Positions 1-11,703 of a stretch of 64,000 nt of DNA are shown here, piece after piece (position 1 is the first letter of the stretch; each line of letters begins with the position of its first letter). The position numbers and the translations under genes were made by a program. Source of the DNA: Malaya genurostris (taxonomy: Eukaryota; Arthropoda; Insecta; Diptera; Culicidae); contig NC_080572.1 in NCBI RefSeq assembly GCF_030247185.1, forward strand, positions 7,147,007 through 7,211,006, in the 5' to 3' direction. The notes beneath the pieces are model-generated. The model did no database searches, had not been told where the DNA came from, and saw only the letters and a list, made by a program, of their open reading frames with translations.

Positions 1-1
1 T

Positions 2-604
2 CTGCGGAATATTCTCGATGAATCTCATGTTGCCAGAAAGATAGAACGCAAACGCCAGTATCAAAAGCATTATTACGATCGCTCATCGAAATCATTACCA
101 GTCTTGAATGTTGGTGACAGTGTGATCTTTAAAAAGAATGGCAAAGAATGGCACTATGGACAGGTGGTTCGGATTGCTAATAGTAGATCTTATATTATTA
201 GGGATAGTTTCGGAAATCACTTCCGAAGAAATAGACGATTCATTGCTAAAACGAGGCAAGGGGAAAATGATAATGAGTTGCTATACGAAGACCATATTCA
301 AAAGTATTTAAATCGTTCTGATCGTCCAGCTAGAGTAATTAGTCAGCCGTCGTTTCGTACTAACAAAACGAATCAACAATTACAAGCTAATCAAAGTGAT
401 GATACAGTCATAGCACAGTCGCCTGAAGCATCGTTAAGTCTTGAGCCTGATAACGACAGCTCCTATTCAGTAAGTGATTCCGAAATACCGATTGACGATG
501 AATCAACCAATTCAATGTCTGCTATGAACGAGACGTCTTCCAGTAATCCATATCATACCCGTAGTGGGCGTATAGTGCATCCTCCTAAGCGATTTGATCT
601 TTGA
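2..604 (+). pseudogene. Ty3/gypsy retrotransposon pol, C-terminal end of integrase (partial)
   Basis: The frame is open from base 2 to a TGA after residue 200, so the gene enters from outside the window. The early part (KIERKRQYQKHYYDR, then LPVLNVGDSVIF) matches the segment that follows the integrase core in Ty3/gypsy polyproteins, leading into the small beta-rich C-terminal domain. The tail ends in YHTRSGRIVHPPKRFDL, a very common terminus of gypsy-group pol proteins (TRSGR-V-PP-RF). A serine/asparagine-rich linker lies between. No catalytic residues fall inside the window, so activity cannot be judged; what is visible has no frameshift. Family assignment is strong; the clade is not resolved. 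It sits upstream of, and is unrelated to, the secreted EGF gene. Confidence 0.75.
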
Positions 605-639
605 TCATATAATAGATTAGCTATTTGAAAAAGAAAGCG

Positions 640-789
640 TGTAACAAGATTGATTATTAAATAATTGACAACACTTATATTTTAGAGTCAGTCAGTATAA
701 CTCATAGTCAAGTATCGGAAGACGCGTACGTTAGTTAACACCGTGAAATACATATTATTTGTAATACTGTACACCTGCGTATTATTACA
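640..789 (+). repeat. candidate 3' LTR of the gypsy element
   Basis: Immediately before it is a purine run (gaaaaagaaagcg, about 627-639) that could be the polypurine tract. The candidate begins TGTAAC and ends ATTACA, giving TGTAA/TTACA inverted ends, about 150 bp. The 5' LTR is outside the window, so the boundary rests on these termini only. Confidence 0.4.
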
Positions 790-1493
790 TTAAAAGTTCA
801 AAACTCATTACAACCCAAACCTGCTTAGTATAATATTGCACACATAGTATGGTATTGTACACATGTAAATATTTTTCCTCTAGGCGCTCTTACATAAAAC
901 ATTAATAATAAGAGCATAAAGGTTATTTATAACAAAACAGGATTTTCATCAGACGTTTTTTGTTCATTTTGTTACAAACCGTTTTTATGAAAACGTGACA
1001 AAAAGGGTGGATAAATTAAAGCCAATTTTAAACAGCATTAAAGGGTTTAAATACACTTTAGCAATGATACGTTAAGCCGAAATACTTGACTTATTTGAAG
1101 GATTAAGCATAATATATAAACTAATTCACACCCTCTCATTCTATTTCTAACGCAGAAGGCGATAGCACCCAGTTGATGTTGTTCTATTGACCAAATGTCA
1201 TCATAGACACGCAGGGAAGCATGTGATAGGAACTTGTAAGTCCTTAGTTATCTCATCATTTGACGACCCTCTGCGAAGCTTTACTCCACTGAGTATGTAA
1301 ATCTACAAAACTCGTTCTCCAGTTATGTCTCTGACATCGCCCAGTCGCCTTTTCAAACAAGTTACTTCTTTTTTTTATTAAGGGTTTACATGAAATTTCC
1401 GAAACTGAAAAAAAAATTGATTTATTGGTTTCTGGTCATCTTACAATGACAAGCTGATTATTATCTATCGATAGCGCTTGATAGAGTTGTAAT
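790..1493. other. AT-rich intergenic stretch, no feature seen
   Basis: No coding pattern, tRNA or clear repeat was recognised between the gypsy end and the small palindrome at 1494. It may contain upstream regulatory DNA of the EGF gene. Confidence 0.4.
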
Positions 1494-1574
1494 GTAAGGA
1501 CTACCCAATGCTAAAAACGGCCGTAATATTAATAGTGTATTAGTAATAGTGAAACTTCTTTGGGGTAGTCCTGT
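1494..1574. repeat. short palindromic element
   Basis: GGACTACCCAA on the left and TTGGGGTAGTCC on the right are inverted copies separated by about 50 bp, as in a very small MITE. No target duplication could be assigned. Confidence 0.35.
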
Positions 1575-1742
1575 TGCAATAAGTGATAGTAAAACATATA
1601 CTTTCATCATTCTACAAGGCGATTTGTAAAGTTAGGCCTGGCTATGTGTTCAGTAAACACTTGCAAATTATTGCACGGAGCGGAACCCATAATTGGTTAA
1701 CAGACCCTACCATTTCGCTCATATAGAAGAAGAGAAAAAATG

Positions 1743-2059
1743 TATTTAAAGGGTACAACATGCTCGACTGAAAAGAAAGAACCAACCCGAGCGCAAAGCG
1801 AATACACAGAGGAATCGATCAACACACAGCATACGAAGAAAGTATCATAAGTGAAATTTGAAGACCATAGCCAAAGCCTTGCTCTAACTTGGGACCTATT
1901 CAAGGCCAGTTAGTTCACTGTCAGGTCCCATCCGCAGCAAACGTAGCTTTTGCGGTCTCGTGCGTTCTTGGTTTTCGAATAAAAGCGGAAAGTGCGAAAA
2001 AGACCGCTTGTTTTGAGATTTCCCACGAGTAGTTGGTGCAGAACCTAGATGAAGCGATA
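1743..2059 (+). promoter_or_regulatory. putative promoter and 5' UTR of the EGF gene, with a minimal uORF
   Basis: A TATA-like TATTTAAA lies at 1743-1750. The following 300 bases are less AT-rich than the flanks and lead to the signal-peptide ATG at 2060. A four-codon upstream ORF (ATG AAG CGA TAA, 2049-2060) ends on the first base of that start codon (TAATG overlap), an arrangement that can modulate initiation. The transcription start is not determined; position of the TATA-like box is suggestive only. Confidence 0.3.
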
Positions 2060-2173
2060 ATGAGCAATAACTACTACTATCAGATCATAGTTGTGACGGC
2101 GCTCAGCATCAGCATCGTTCTCAGTTGGTCAACGGTGGAGGCCGTTCGTTACGTGCCGAAATGGAAGAAACAG
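2060..2173 (+). CDS. secreted DSL/EGF-repeat protein, exon 1 (signal peptide)
   Basis: This exon is proposed as the start of the gene whose EGF exons lie at 15143-16238. It encodes 38 residues: MSNNYYYQ, a hydrophobic core (IIVVTALSISIVLSW) and a likely signal-peptidase site STVEA|VR, followed by a basic stretch ending WKKQ. The ATG has A at -3. The donor CAG|GTTGGA at 2173/2174 leaves phase 0, matching the phase-0 acceptor at 15142/15143, so WKKQ joins ACELPS. A second phase-0 donor (CAA|GTGTTT at 2209/2210) would add 12 residues. The link to the downstream exons is inferred from signal peptide, phase and order; no transcript was seen, and another gene structure is possible. The product would be exported from the cell. 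Confidence 0.6.
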
Positions 2174-2239
2174 GTTGGAAGAAAGTTTGCCCAGGCGCAC
2201 CTCCTGCAAGTGTTTCCCACATTAGAAATTTTCGGGTGA

Positions 2240-3641
2240 TCGTGCAATTTCACCTTTCACGTACCTGCATTTTTATTTGTTTGTAAAGTCAATCGATTGT
2301 CTGAACTGTGATTGAGGCTGGAAGATTTTTTTTTTAATTACAGCCCTGATGTGCTACCTTAGATTCGTATATATTTATAAATGAGAGAAGATCGAAAAGA
2401 TGCAACTGTGTTTCATCTTGAGAAACCTCGTTTGCCTTTAGTCCGACTGGCTTAAACCACATGATATGAGTGAGGATCCGTTATGTTGTTATTCATTATC
2501 CATACACTTTGGACGGAAACCGTTCCTGGTGGCGTGGAAACCGCAAAGAAACAAACCTCTTGAAAGGCCAGAAAAAGAAAGTACGGGTTCGTTGACGCAT
2601 TTAAGATTTTTTTTTGCACTGATAGTCTTCTCTAATTAATAGTTGTGTGAATGGATTGTGTTAGAGATCAATACCGTGTAAATAATCTGTGTGAAGGGAT
2701 TATAATTTGTTTTACAATCACGTCTTATGTAGTTTTTGGGCTAACATCAGACAAAATTTGTGCTGTTAGATTCCCTATATTTGCCTATCTTCATTTTCAT
2801 CATTTGCTGAACTATGTCACCTTACATGTATTCAATTTTTCGCAAGAAGCTGCTAATTGCACACTTTTATTGACGCTTACTTTTTGATGTTAAAGAAACT
2901 TTTACCAAATCAAATATCGGTAATAATGTTTACAAGAATAAATAAATTCATAATACGAGCAATACATTTTTAGTTAACGAACAATTGGAGATCCGCTACT
3001 CTCGAGGTCTGAAATTTAACACTTCTTGGGAATGAATTGATAAGTATTCGCAGCATTGATTTGGAATGTGTTGCATCGCGAAAAAATAGTTAAAAGTTTT
3101 TCGACGACTCGCAAAAACAGAAGTCGCTTTTGAAAACATAATGTTGTGTTCAACGATTATTCGATTTTTTTTAAATGGAACTAATGCTTCTATTCTCGGC
3201 AACTGAAACGATCTTAATATCAAAACATCTTCGCAATCAATAAAAATTTTCAAAATTTCAATCTCAGGCCCGATAGCAGAGGACCCCGGAAAATGCATTG
3301 TGCTCAATACAATTTAAGATGACTGTTTAGAAACTTCACAATCAATTTTTTTTGGTATTATGCTGTGCCCATTAGTAAATTTAAAATATTCCGAAATAAA
3401 TAGTAATTGTGTATGCCAAAATTCTGAATCATTTATAAAATTAAATACCAAGAAAACACAGTGAATCAGTATTTAAATTGTAGTAAATTAAATGTTTTCA
3501 AAAATTTTCGATTCTTTAGTTTCGGATTATCTACAATTCAATATGTATTACCAATATACAGTTTCATGAAATACGCATTCAGTAGCAATCGAGCATTTTA
3601 CTGCAAATTTTCTGGTAAAGATATGAATTCATCAGAAATAT
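2240..3641. other. first intron, unrecognised sequence
   Basis: AT-rich intronic DNA. Short open frames here lack any family resemblance. No repeat was recognised. Confidence 0.4.
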
Positions 3642-3898
3642 TCTGTATAAAATGTTTATTTCGACCTAAGTAACAAAGAGAGAATCTCTTTGTTTACTTT
3701 CTCTTTCGATCATTGCGAAATATTCAGGCTTATTTCGGTAATTTCTGCAGTGCGGATGTGAAGATGATAGCTTTAGTTATTATGACCGGTAAATAATTGG
3801 AGAGAAGGATTGCTAAGAGTACCGTAATAATCGAAAGAGAAAGTAAACAAAGAGAATCTCTCATTGTTACCTAGGTCGAAATGAACATTTTATACAGA
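3642..3898. mobile_element. foldback MITE, about 85-bp inverted arms
   Basis: The left arm starts TCTGTATAAAATGTT and passes through CGACCTAAGTAACAAAGAG to TTTACTTTCTCTTTCGAT. The right arm is the same in reverse, ending AACATTTTATACAGA. The unpaired centre is about 85 bp. No coding capacity. No target duplication was assigned with confidence. Confidence 0.75.
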
Positions 3899-3910
3899 GT
3901 TGGTTTCATG

Positions 3911-4092
3911 TAGAGTGCCTATAACCAGTGACGATAGCTGTTCGTTTGGAATGACAGCTTTGTTCCAAACGAGCAAACGACCTGTCAAATACAATGTAAA
4001 GCTAACGAAACTACCCACATTTCGAATTAAATGTTTTGAACTGTTGCCAACATTTCGGATGATATGTCGTCACTCTGGTTATAGGCACTCTA
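3911..4092. mobile_element. hAT-type MITE with 8-bp target duplication
   Basis: Terminal inverted repeats TAGAGTGCCTATAACCAG and its complement bound a 182-bp element. GTTTCATG occurs immediately on both sides (3903-3910 and 4093-4100), an 8-bp duplication expected of hAT transposition. It lies 12 bp from the preceding foldback element. Confidence 0.85.
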
Positions 4093-4100
4093 GTTTCATG

Positions 4101-5130
4101 GCTAGAATAATGAAATTTGCGGTATTAATTCATTTTTTTAATTTTGACTGTCTGTAACTGGAGAGTTCGAATCCCAAGTTCCTTCGCTTTGTGTTATTGA
4201 TTAAGTCATAAGAGGGAATTATGTCATTTTAATATTACGTACTATTGTAATATTTAAAGCAAGTAATTTTACCATGCATAGAAAGTAATTAAGATTATAA
4301 GCCAATTTATGAAAATTGCTACTTCGCAGTGGTCCTAATCTTATGAATTTCGGCATCTAATTAATAAAATTTGTGTACATTTCCAGTCCTATTTGAAAAA
4401 AATATTCGATTTTACTATATTTCTCGTCGTATGGTTGAATTGATGCTTAGGTAACTTAGTTTTGCCGTGAGTTTGACCGTAATCTTAATCCAATAACTCT
4501 TGGAAATCGCAATCTTTAGATTTCTTTGGAAACCTCGAACTGTGTTAGTCAAACCAGAATGAATGTTAGGTGCACAGCTTAAAATTGTCACGCATTCTCA
4601 ATGAAAGAAACCATTCCAACAGTCTCATTTTCAATGTTTTACTGTCTCATTCGTAAATAACCGACACCAGAACAAACGAAGAGAGACGAGCATTTTCGTT
4701 TCTCATCGAAAAAATGAGAGAGCATAATTGCCAACGTCACTCTTTCCTCTGTGACAAGACGAAACTAAACTAACGTCTTCAGGTAGCAACAGCAGAATTT
4801 CATTTCTCATTCTTTTATCGATGTATTGAAAATCTGTGACGCTTGGCTATAAAAAGTGACTAAAATAATGCAAATCGAAGTAATTACATCCCAGAACTTC
4901 TTTGGAAACCAAAACTACTACAAATTCGAGCACCAACAGTTAAAACTTATTGTGAAACCTTTTTCTGTCGTTTTCAATTCTCACAGCTTTGGTTGAATAT
5001 CGACACTGCATACTATGGTATTTTCACTGGAAACTTCAAATGACTGAAAGGGCAAATGAAAGAAACAACACAATTTTGAAACTACTGTCCCGCCTTATGT
5101 CATTGACTGGACATGGATTTCGTTCTCATA
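4101..5130. other. first intron, unrecognised AT-rich sequence
   Basis: No gene seen. Stretches around 4560-4800 and 5310-5500 share short words such as TCTCATTTTC and GAGAGTGACG in both orientations, so they may be arms of a degraded element later split by the MITE at 5131; this is weak. Confidence 0.3.
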
Positions 5131-5294
5131 AGCGGCCCTTACACGAGTCATTAAAAATGTCATTACTAAAAAATAATATCATTTTAATGAACGTGTAATG
5201 GTGCACTAATGACGAAATTTCAAACAAATTTGAAATATATCATTAGTTAGTCATCATTTAAAATGACATTTTTAATGCTCGTGTAAGGGCCGCT
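5131..5294. mobile_element. foldback MITE with AGCGGCCCTTACACG ends (copy A)
   Basis: The 164-bp element begins AGCGGCCCTTACACGAG and ends CTCGTGTAAGGGCCGCT. TA flanks both sides, consistent with a TA duplication. Inside the left arm there is a second small hairpin. Related copies with the same ends but different interiors are at 17683-18011 and 58598-59046. Confidence 0.85.
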
Positions 5295-5599
5295 ATAGTT
5301 TGCAAACGAAGCTGAGATGGACAGTAATTTCTTGTCATTTTCGTCTATTTTCCAGACAATGAAAATGACTTTTATTAGCTCTGGTTATGAGAGTGACGAC
5401 ATCTCAACCATTATGTTGGCCTCCTCGTTTGAATGATACTGACAGCAAACAGTTTTCCCAAACGATCGCCTTTCATAACTTTTCTTACTTGTACCGAAAG
5501 CACCAATTTTGCCCAGCGTTCACACGGAGAAGAAAAACAGTTTACTGCAATAGTAAATCAGGTTTTTTCAAGCATATTGTTAGGTGTTGTTTCTCGTTC

Positions 5600-5790
<191 letters not shown>

Positions 5791-5804
5791 TTATGTTCGA
5801 ATAG

Positions 5805-6899
5805 TGTCGAGCGTAGAGCTTGCGTCAGTTGCACTGGCATTATTAAATTTAATTATCAACCACAAAAACAACGTGCTTAAAGGAGCACTATGATCGAGAA
5901 GCGATTTGAACCGATAAGGCGTTTCCGGCGCAGTCGTGAGAGCTATTAATTTTCCATCAATTCTCGCATCCCATGTGCATCAATAAGCGCTAATTCAAAT
6001 AGCAAAGGAAGCTTAAGTTGGGTCGAGACGCCAGGTAATCTGGTGCCGATGGCAATAGTAAAATTAATTAGCAAAGACCATGACGAAATGCGAAGGGACA
6101 AACATAAACAATTGCCCGAAAAGGAACATTAAATGAATATCGTCAAATCAGCTCTCGGAAGGTTGCGGTAATAAAATAATTTAATACGTAATTCCCGAAA
6201 GGACTGCAATAAAAGAAGGAAAGGTAGTCTGGCGACGGTCATGTTTGAGTCTGGTAGAAATATGAATTGATTACCCGTGCTGACAAAGACCAACAAGTTT
6301 TGAAAGCATCGGTACGTGATAGGGAATAGAGAAGGATAGCGCGAAATGCAAGCGCAACATTGAATACCAAATTCTATGTAATAGTGAGGTAGATAGGAAT
6401 TGTTTACCCGTGCTGACGAATGGTAACGTCAGCATCTAAGGAGAAAGAGAGACAGTAATAAATGTTGCACTGCATGTCGTGCAACATCTTTAATATTTTA
6501 CCATAAGATTCATGTATATATAGTTTAAGGAAATTAAAAAATAAATGAGTCATCAGTTACCAGAGAAAACGGTCGTTCGCATTCATCACTAGAAAGAAAA
6601 TTCCCGGACGAGCCCCCCACCAGAAGAAGTCATCCTCCCCTAGAAGGAAGCATCATCGCCCAGGAAGTAATTCTCTCTAAGAAGAGAATTGTATAAGTAT
6701 AATTTACTTCAACAAATATTTCTTCCTTTCCCTTCACAGGTACAGTCCGCTGGAGAACCGTAGCCAGCATAAAAGCGTACTTCCGCTCTTATGCCCTACT
6801 TGCTTCTCCCCGGATATCCGAAAACTTTAATCGTAAAGTCTTAAGGCAAATTAAAAAGAATTTGCGACAGGGAACAGTCAGTCGCTCTGACGGCTGACA
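5805..6899 (+). repeat. 5' LTR of the BEL element
   Basis: 1,095 bp, TG...CA ends. A TATA-like TATATATAG lies near 6514 and a polyadenylation signal AATAAA at 6540-6545. The last third contains CT-rich and short palindromic sequence. Confidence 0.93.
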
Positions 6900-7099
6900 T
6901 TTTGGTGGCTCCAGAGAGGAGCGTATCGCAAATTCTTTTAACTTGCTTAAGCTTTATCAAAAGACTCTGGAATAGTTGCTTTAAACTATTTTGGAGAATA
7001 TTTGTTGAAAAAAAAAATATTATCATTGCCATTAGCAGTAGATAATTTGAGTTTCGGGAACTTTCTAAATAGATTAACATAGCAATTCTCTGTACTAAA

Positions 7100-8622
7100 A
7101 TGGAGTTTGTGGCTAATCCAAATGGTCATTGTCGCCTTTGCACGAAGAAAGATCGTGCAATGGTCGAAATGATAACTTGCGATGAGTGCGATAGGTGGTT
7201 CCATTTATCTTGTGTGAATCTTGATAAACGGCCACCAAGATCAGAGGACTGGTACTGTATGAAATGCCAGCAGCGTAAAAAAGAATACGCTGCAATGACG
7301 AAGGACTTGGAAGTGACAAATATGGCACTCCAAGCAAAAAATGGCAGCAGCAGGGCAATTATTGAGCTGATGAGAATACACGAGAGGACCATGTTATCCC
7401 TCGTGACTTCCATTCAGAATACGAACATGAAAGAAGACGCAATGTCAGTAAATTCAGGAAACTCGATTGAATGGAAAAGTTATTATGAAACCTTGCCTAA
7501 GATTATCGGTAATGCCAGAGGAATGGAGCAGCAACCAAAGCTGCACCGATATGATATGCTGCAGCCAAGTACGACTGGTGGAACAACTGGAATTACAATA
7601 ACCACTGGCTCAGAGGAGAACACAAGCGATTCTGAAGAGTTAGAATATGATAGTAATGAAAATGATTTTGCCGGATTCGATGAGGACTCCGCTGGTAGCG
7701 AGAACGGAATGTTAAGTTCTCCAAGATCCTCAAGTACGATTTCCGATTTCACAAATTCTGAAAAAGTCCAAGAACTGGAAGCAAATCTTTGGTCGTCTAC
7801 GGAAGCATTTGGGGAAAATGTGGTTGCCTCGGTGAGAAGTGCCACATTAGGATCTACCGACGAACAGAACAAAATGGAATCTGTTGTTGGTATGGCACCA
7901 GCACCTGGGAATGCATTTGACAATAGCGCTAAAGTTTTAGCTATGTCTACCATGGTGACTAAGCGAAAAGTCGCCGCTCATGTCAATGCTCTCGATGAAG
8001 CCTTCAGTGTACCCTTTGAATATGAATGGAAAAGGGAATTGGTTTATTATGCAAATTTGGATGGCAATAGTAAAGATACAAATAATTATATCATCATGCC
8101 ACTACACGGGGGGTTAACGTCGAATAATTTTACGTTTAAGAATGATTCCGTGGGTGAATCATCAGATGAAGAAATTATACGAAGTGCCAGATCATATGGA
8201 TTAATGCCTCGACGACCTATACCAGAACCACTTTCTGGATACAATTTGGGTAAACGAATCCCAAAGACTAAAATGCTCAAAGAAACAAGTACACCGCCAT
8301 GTGTGTCGTTGGTATGTGCATCCGTAAGTCGATCAGGTACAACTCCTTCATTGCGCTCGAATTCGCAAACCCCTCCTGAATCAAGAGGAATAAGGACTGG
8401 TTCCCAAGTTACCTTTGTGTGTCGAATGAGGAACCAGGTAGCGAACCACCTCCGACTGTGGAAAAATGTTCGATTGAAGAATTAATTAATGATTGGACTA
8501 AATTGGAAAATATTTTCCGAAAAAAACGGCACAAAGTGTCAGGGCATTCTCTGTTTGGAGAAAAGTATGCAGAGACTAATATTTTGAATGGAAAATATCA
8601 ATTTTATTACTTCCAAACATAA
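7100..8622 (+). pseudogene. BEL ORF1: PHD finger plus MBD-like region, frameshifted near the 3' end
   Basis: The main open frame is 7100-8485 (461 residues). Residues 9-56 form a PHD finger: C-x2-C, then ITCDECDRWFHLSC and DWYCMKC supply the remaining zinc ligands. PHD fingers occur in Gag of some BEL elements. A possible coiled coil (60-110) and a long acidic, Ser/Thr-rich region (about 150-235) follow. Around 300-345 is VPFEYEWKRELVYYANLDG, which resembles the start of methyl-CpG-binding (MBD/TAM) domains; after it comes LTSNNFTFKNDSVG and an acidic-basic tail. I see no canonical Gag region or zinc knuckles. The sense appears to continue in another frame from about 8419 (SNEEPGSEPPPTVEKCSIEE) to 8622, implying a frameshift near 8420-8440. 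The MBD resemblance is tentative; the rest may be an acquired host sequence or a diverged gag. Confidence 0.6.
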
Positions 8623-8799
8623 CTTCGATCCTGCTTGGACGATGAAAGACAAAAAAAAATTTAATGTTCAGAAATGCTGAAATAGAATAACTTTAAAAGG
8701 AAATAAAAATCATGTTAAGGTAAGACATTCATTATTTAGAAGAAAGAAGGATGTTAAAGTACTATACGCCCAAAAAATTATTAGTTAAAACAAAATTAT

Positions 8800-9789
8800 A
8801 TCCCTTTATTAACACCAAGATTAGAGTCATGATAGCTCTTCTCTCACGTGTAGGGACTGCAGTAAACGCGTTTCCATTTTAGTATAATGGAATGAATTAT
8901 TTTAGACCTTTCTATGTTCAAAAGATAGAAATGTCAAAAAGGGGAGTTATTTTCACTTGTTTAGTTACACGTGGATACATATCGAAATGGCAGAAAATTT
9001 GAGTACCGATGCCTTTTTCGTATGCTTTAGGAATTTTCAGTGTCGAAGAGGTAAAGTAACTCAGCTTTACAGCGACAACGGAACTAATTTCGTTGGAGCC
9101 GAAAGAGAGTTGAAACGCCTCCTACAAGAACTCGACACAAGAATGAGACAAGGAGAAGCCGCAGAGTTAGAAATTTCATGGGTGTTTAACCCTCCAGCGG
9201 CTCCACATTTTGGAGGCGTATGGGAGAGGTTAATAGGAATAATAAAGAAGGCGCTTAGTGTCATGATAGACGATATGTCTAAAAGGACACCTACGAGTGA
9301 AGTGCTGCGATCAGCCTTTATTCAAGCGGAGTGGTTTGTTAATTCACGTCCTTTGATACATAGAGCTTTAAAGGATGTGAATGATGAGCTATTAACCCCC
9401 TTCCATGCGATTTTAGGAAGGCCGGGACAATATGCACCACCCTTCGAAATGGATCCAAAACCTTACGATAAGAACTCGCAGGCAAGAATCCAACATGCCA
9501 TGAAGATATTCTGGGATAAATGGAAGAAAGAATATCTTCCAACATTAATCGCCAGAGAAAAATGGACTGGCGACGTAAAACCGATCAAAATAGATGATTT
9601 AGTCCTAATGGTGGATAACGAAGAACCTCCAGGACGATGGTTAAAAGGACGTGTTTCGAAATTAATTGTTTCTGATGACGGTGTAGCTAGACAAGCTGAT
9701 GTCATAACCAGAAAGGGAACGTTTAGACGCGCAGTTGCAAAACTCGCGATCTTAGACGTCGAAGGAAAGGATCTAACTCCTGAACCGAC
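8800..9789 (+). pseudogene. BEL integrase, 5'-deleted and broken
   Basis: BEL/Pao integrase similarity starts near 8800 in one frame (RVGTAVNAFPF), meets a TAG at 8880-8882, then reads YNGMNYFRPFYVQ and GVIFTCLVTR. The first catalytic Asp, expected in G-x-DYFGP, is Asn here (AAT, 8895-8897). A frameshift near 8968 moves the sense into the frame open from 8957, which carries IHIEMAENLSTDAFF, the second Asp in YSDNGTNFVG (about 9068-9097) and the catalytic Glu in PHFGGVWERLIG (about 9207-9240). The C-terminal domain with GRWLKGRV and FRRAVAKLAIL ends near 9770. In life such an enzyme joins cDNA to the host chromosome in the nucleus. This copy cannot be active: its zinc-binding start is missing, it has a stop and a frameshift, and one catalytic residue is lost. 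Confidence 0.8.
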
Positions 9790-11554
9790 GGTAAAAAAGA
9801 AATCAGGGCATGCTATAATGCATATATCTGAACCCGAGTCCTGTGAATCTACATTTGAAAGTCACCGTATCGAGACCAAACGAAAATTAGATAAAACTTC
9901 TCAGCCAGAGAAGAAAAGGAAATGTACCAACAAAAAGGCAAAACCAGTCATTCGACTTTCTCCATATTCTGTACTTGCAGGTTTATTAACCACTGCGGCG
10001 GTGCTAAGTACGGCAAATGCGATATTGGTTACGCCGGTCGAACAGAATGGCGTATTTCTCGATCACATAGGGACAAGCCTTATGAAAAGAGGGATATGGC
10101 GTACAAATATCGAAACAATGGTATCACCAGATCAGGATCGAGCTCTGGTTGAAGACATACGGGGTAACATATCAGCAACAAGGAAACACATGATTAAAAA
10201 TTTAAAAACTGATAATATGGAAAAAATTTTGGAAATTTTCAACAAGTTGTGCTCGGATGCAATTTTCGAAATTGATTACGAGAGAACGAGATTCCGCCGT
10301 TCCAAAGGAATATTTGGATTTTTATGGAGTTTCCTCTTCGGTGAAAATGATATCGAAACCGAATTGAAATCAATGAGGATGCACGACAATGAGAAGATAC
10401 ATCAGCTATCTGAGTCACTTGTGCAATTAAATGGAAAGACGGCTGAGATGGGAGGCACGCTGAATGATCGATTCTACGAACTAATGAAGGAAACGAATAA
10501 TTTGAAACAAAAATATGTCCTAGGTGACACGGAATACCTAGAAAGCCGATTAATCGAAATTATTATGCTATCAAGGGAAACCATTGACGCTATACTTCAC
10601 AAGTACAGAAGGATGAGATCATATCCACTTTCGACGGAAGAACTAACCGCGACTTTCGACAACATCTCGTCAATATTGCCAGCAGGACTAACAGTTCTTC
10701 GACAATCCTCGTTGGTAAAATATGAAGCACAGCAGATCAACGGGACTATCGTAATCGCAATGTACACTGTAATTGTTAGCAAGACAGTGTACGAAATGTT
10801 TCAAATTATTCCTGTACCTCATACGGAGAATCACGCCATCATTGATATAGGAAAACCACGCATACTGATTGACCATAACGGGGAATATTTCTACCCAACT
10901 ACGGAACCAGTACGAATGAACAAAACTCATTTTATAGTGGAACCTAGTCTGGTTCATAAGGAGCTTGACTGTGTATCAGGACTAGTGGCGCACAAAGTTT
11001 CGAAGAGCCGCTGCAATACTACACACTTAACGCCACCATACGTCGAGATGATTTCACTCACGGATGAGAACCAGGTACTCTACTACGCCAGCGACACGAC
11101 GAGCATCGTAATCCACTGCCAGCATACAATAATATCGCCACCCTATAAAGTGGCCGTAGTTAGGTTAGATTTTGATTGTAAAATTCAAAGTAATAAAAGT
11201 GTTATATATGGATTTGTGAATAGGGAAGAAAGGAAAACAAACTTATATTTTAAAGAAAGAATTCAAATAGATTTCAATTTAGAGCAGAATAAAACTGAAT
11301 TACCGAAATTAAATAAGCCTGCAAATCCATTTAATAACAAAATTTTTACAATATTAACAAATGATTATAAGAAACAAGATGTAGGTGAACCCATATTTGA
11401 ATATGTAATAATGGGTGTAGGATTGATAGGTATTATGTACGTGGTAATAGTTATCTATTTACGTATTAAAAAATGTAATACAACACGAAATTCCAGAAGA
11501 CCGGCGGAGTGTTTGTTTCCACTTCCGCGAAATACGGCTGAAAGTTCGTTATAA
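9790..11554 (+). CDS. envelope-like glycoprotein of the BEL element (fused in frame behind integrase)
   Basis: The open frame runs on from integrase without a stop to 11554. After a Lys/Arg-rich linker, a hydrophobic signal-like segment (SPYSVLAGLLTTAAVLSTANA is the region around 9955-10017) should direct the protein to the secretory path. A furin-like RFRR site near 10286-10297 is followed by GIFGFLWSFLFG, as in the fusion peptide of baculovirus-F-like envelope proteins carried by some insect LTR elements. Several N-x-S/T sites and a heptad-like stretch follow. One membrane segment (about 11400-11462) precedes a short basic cytoplasmic tail. In the full-length parent this frame was probably expressed from a spliced RNA; a separate start codon is not obvious. 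The frame is intact here, whereas the preceding integrase is damaged. Confidence 0.75.
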
Positions 11555-11703
11555 AATAAGGTCTTTGCAATTATTTATAGGAATAATAAACTTAACAGAA
11601 AGGACGAACGCAAATTTTATCATTAATTCACGATCATTCATTCATGACAATCGCTCGATTATCAAATAGGGTAAACCTTCTAGAAGATTTACGGGGCCGG
11701 GAA

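Noticed and set aside
1697..1903. Minus-strand 68-residue Cys-rich frame upstream of exon 1
   Set aside because: No ATG-context support or recognisable domain; overlaps the likely promoter/5' UTR of the EGF gene.
7113..7953. Minus-strand open frames opposite the PHD ORF
   Set aside because: Shadows of the plus-strand coding sequence, with no family resemblance.
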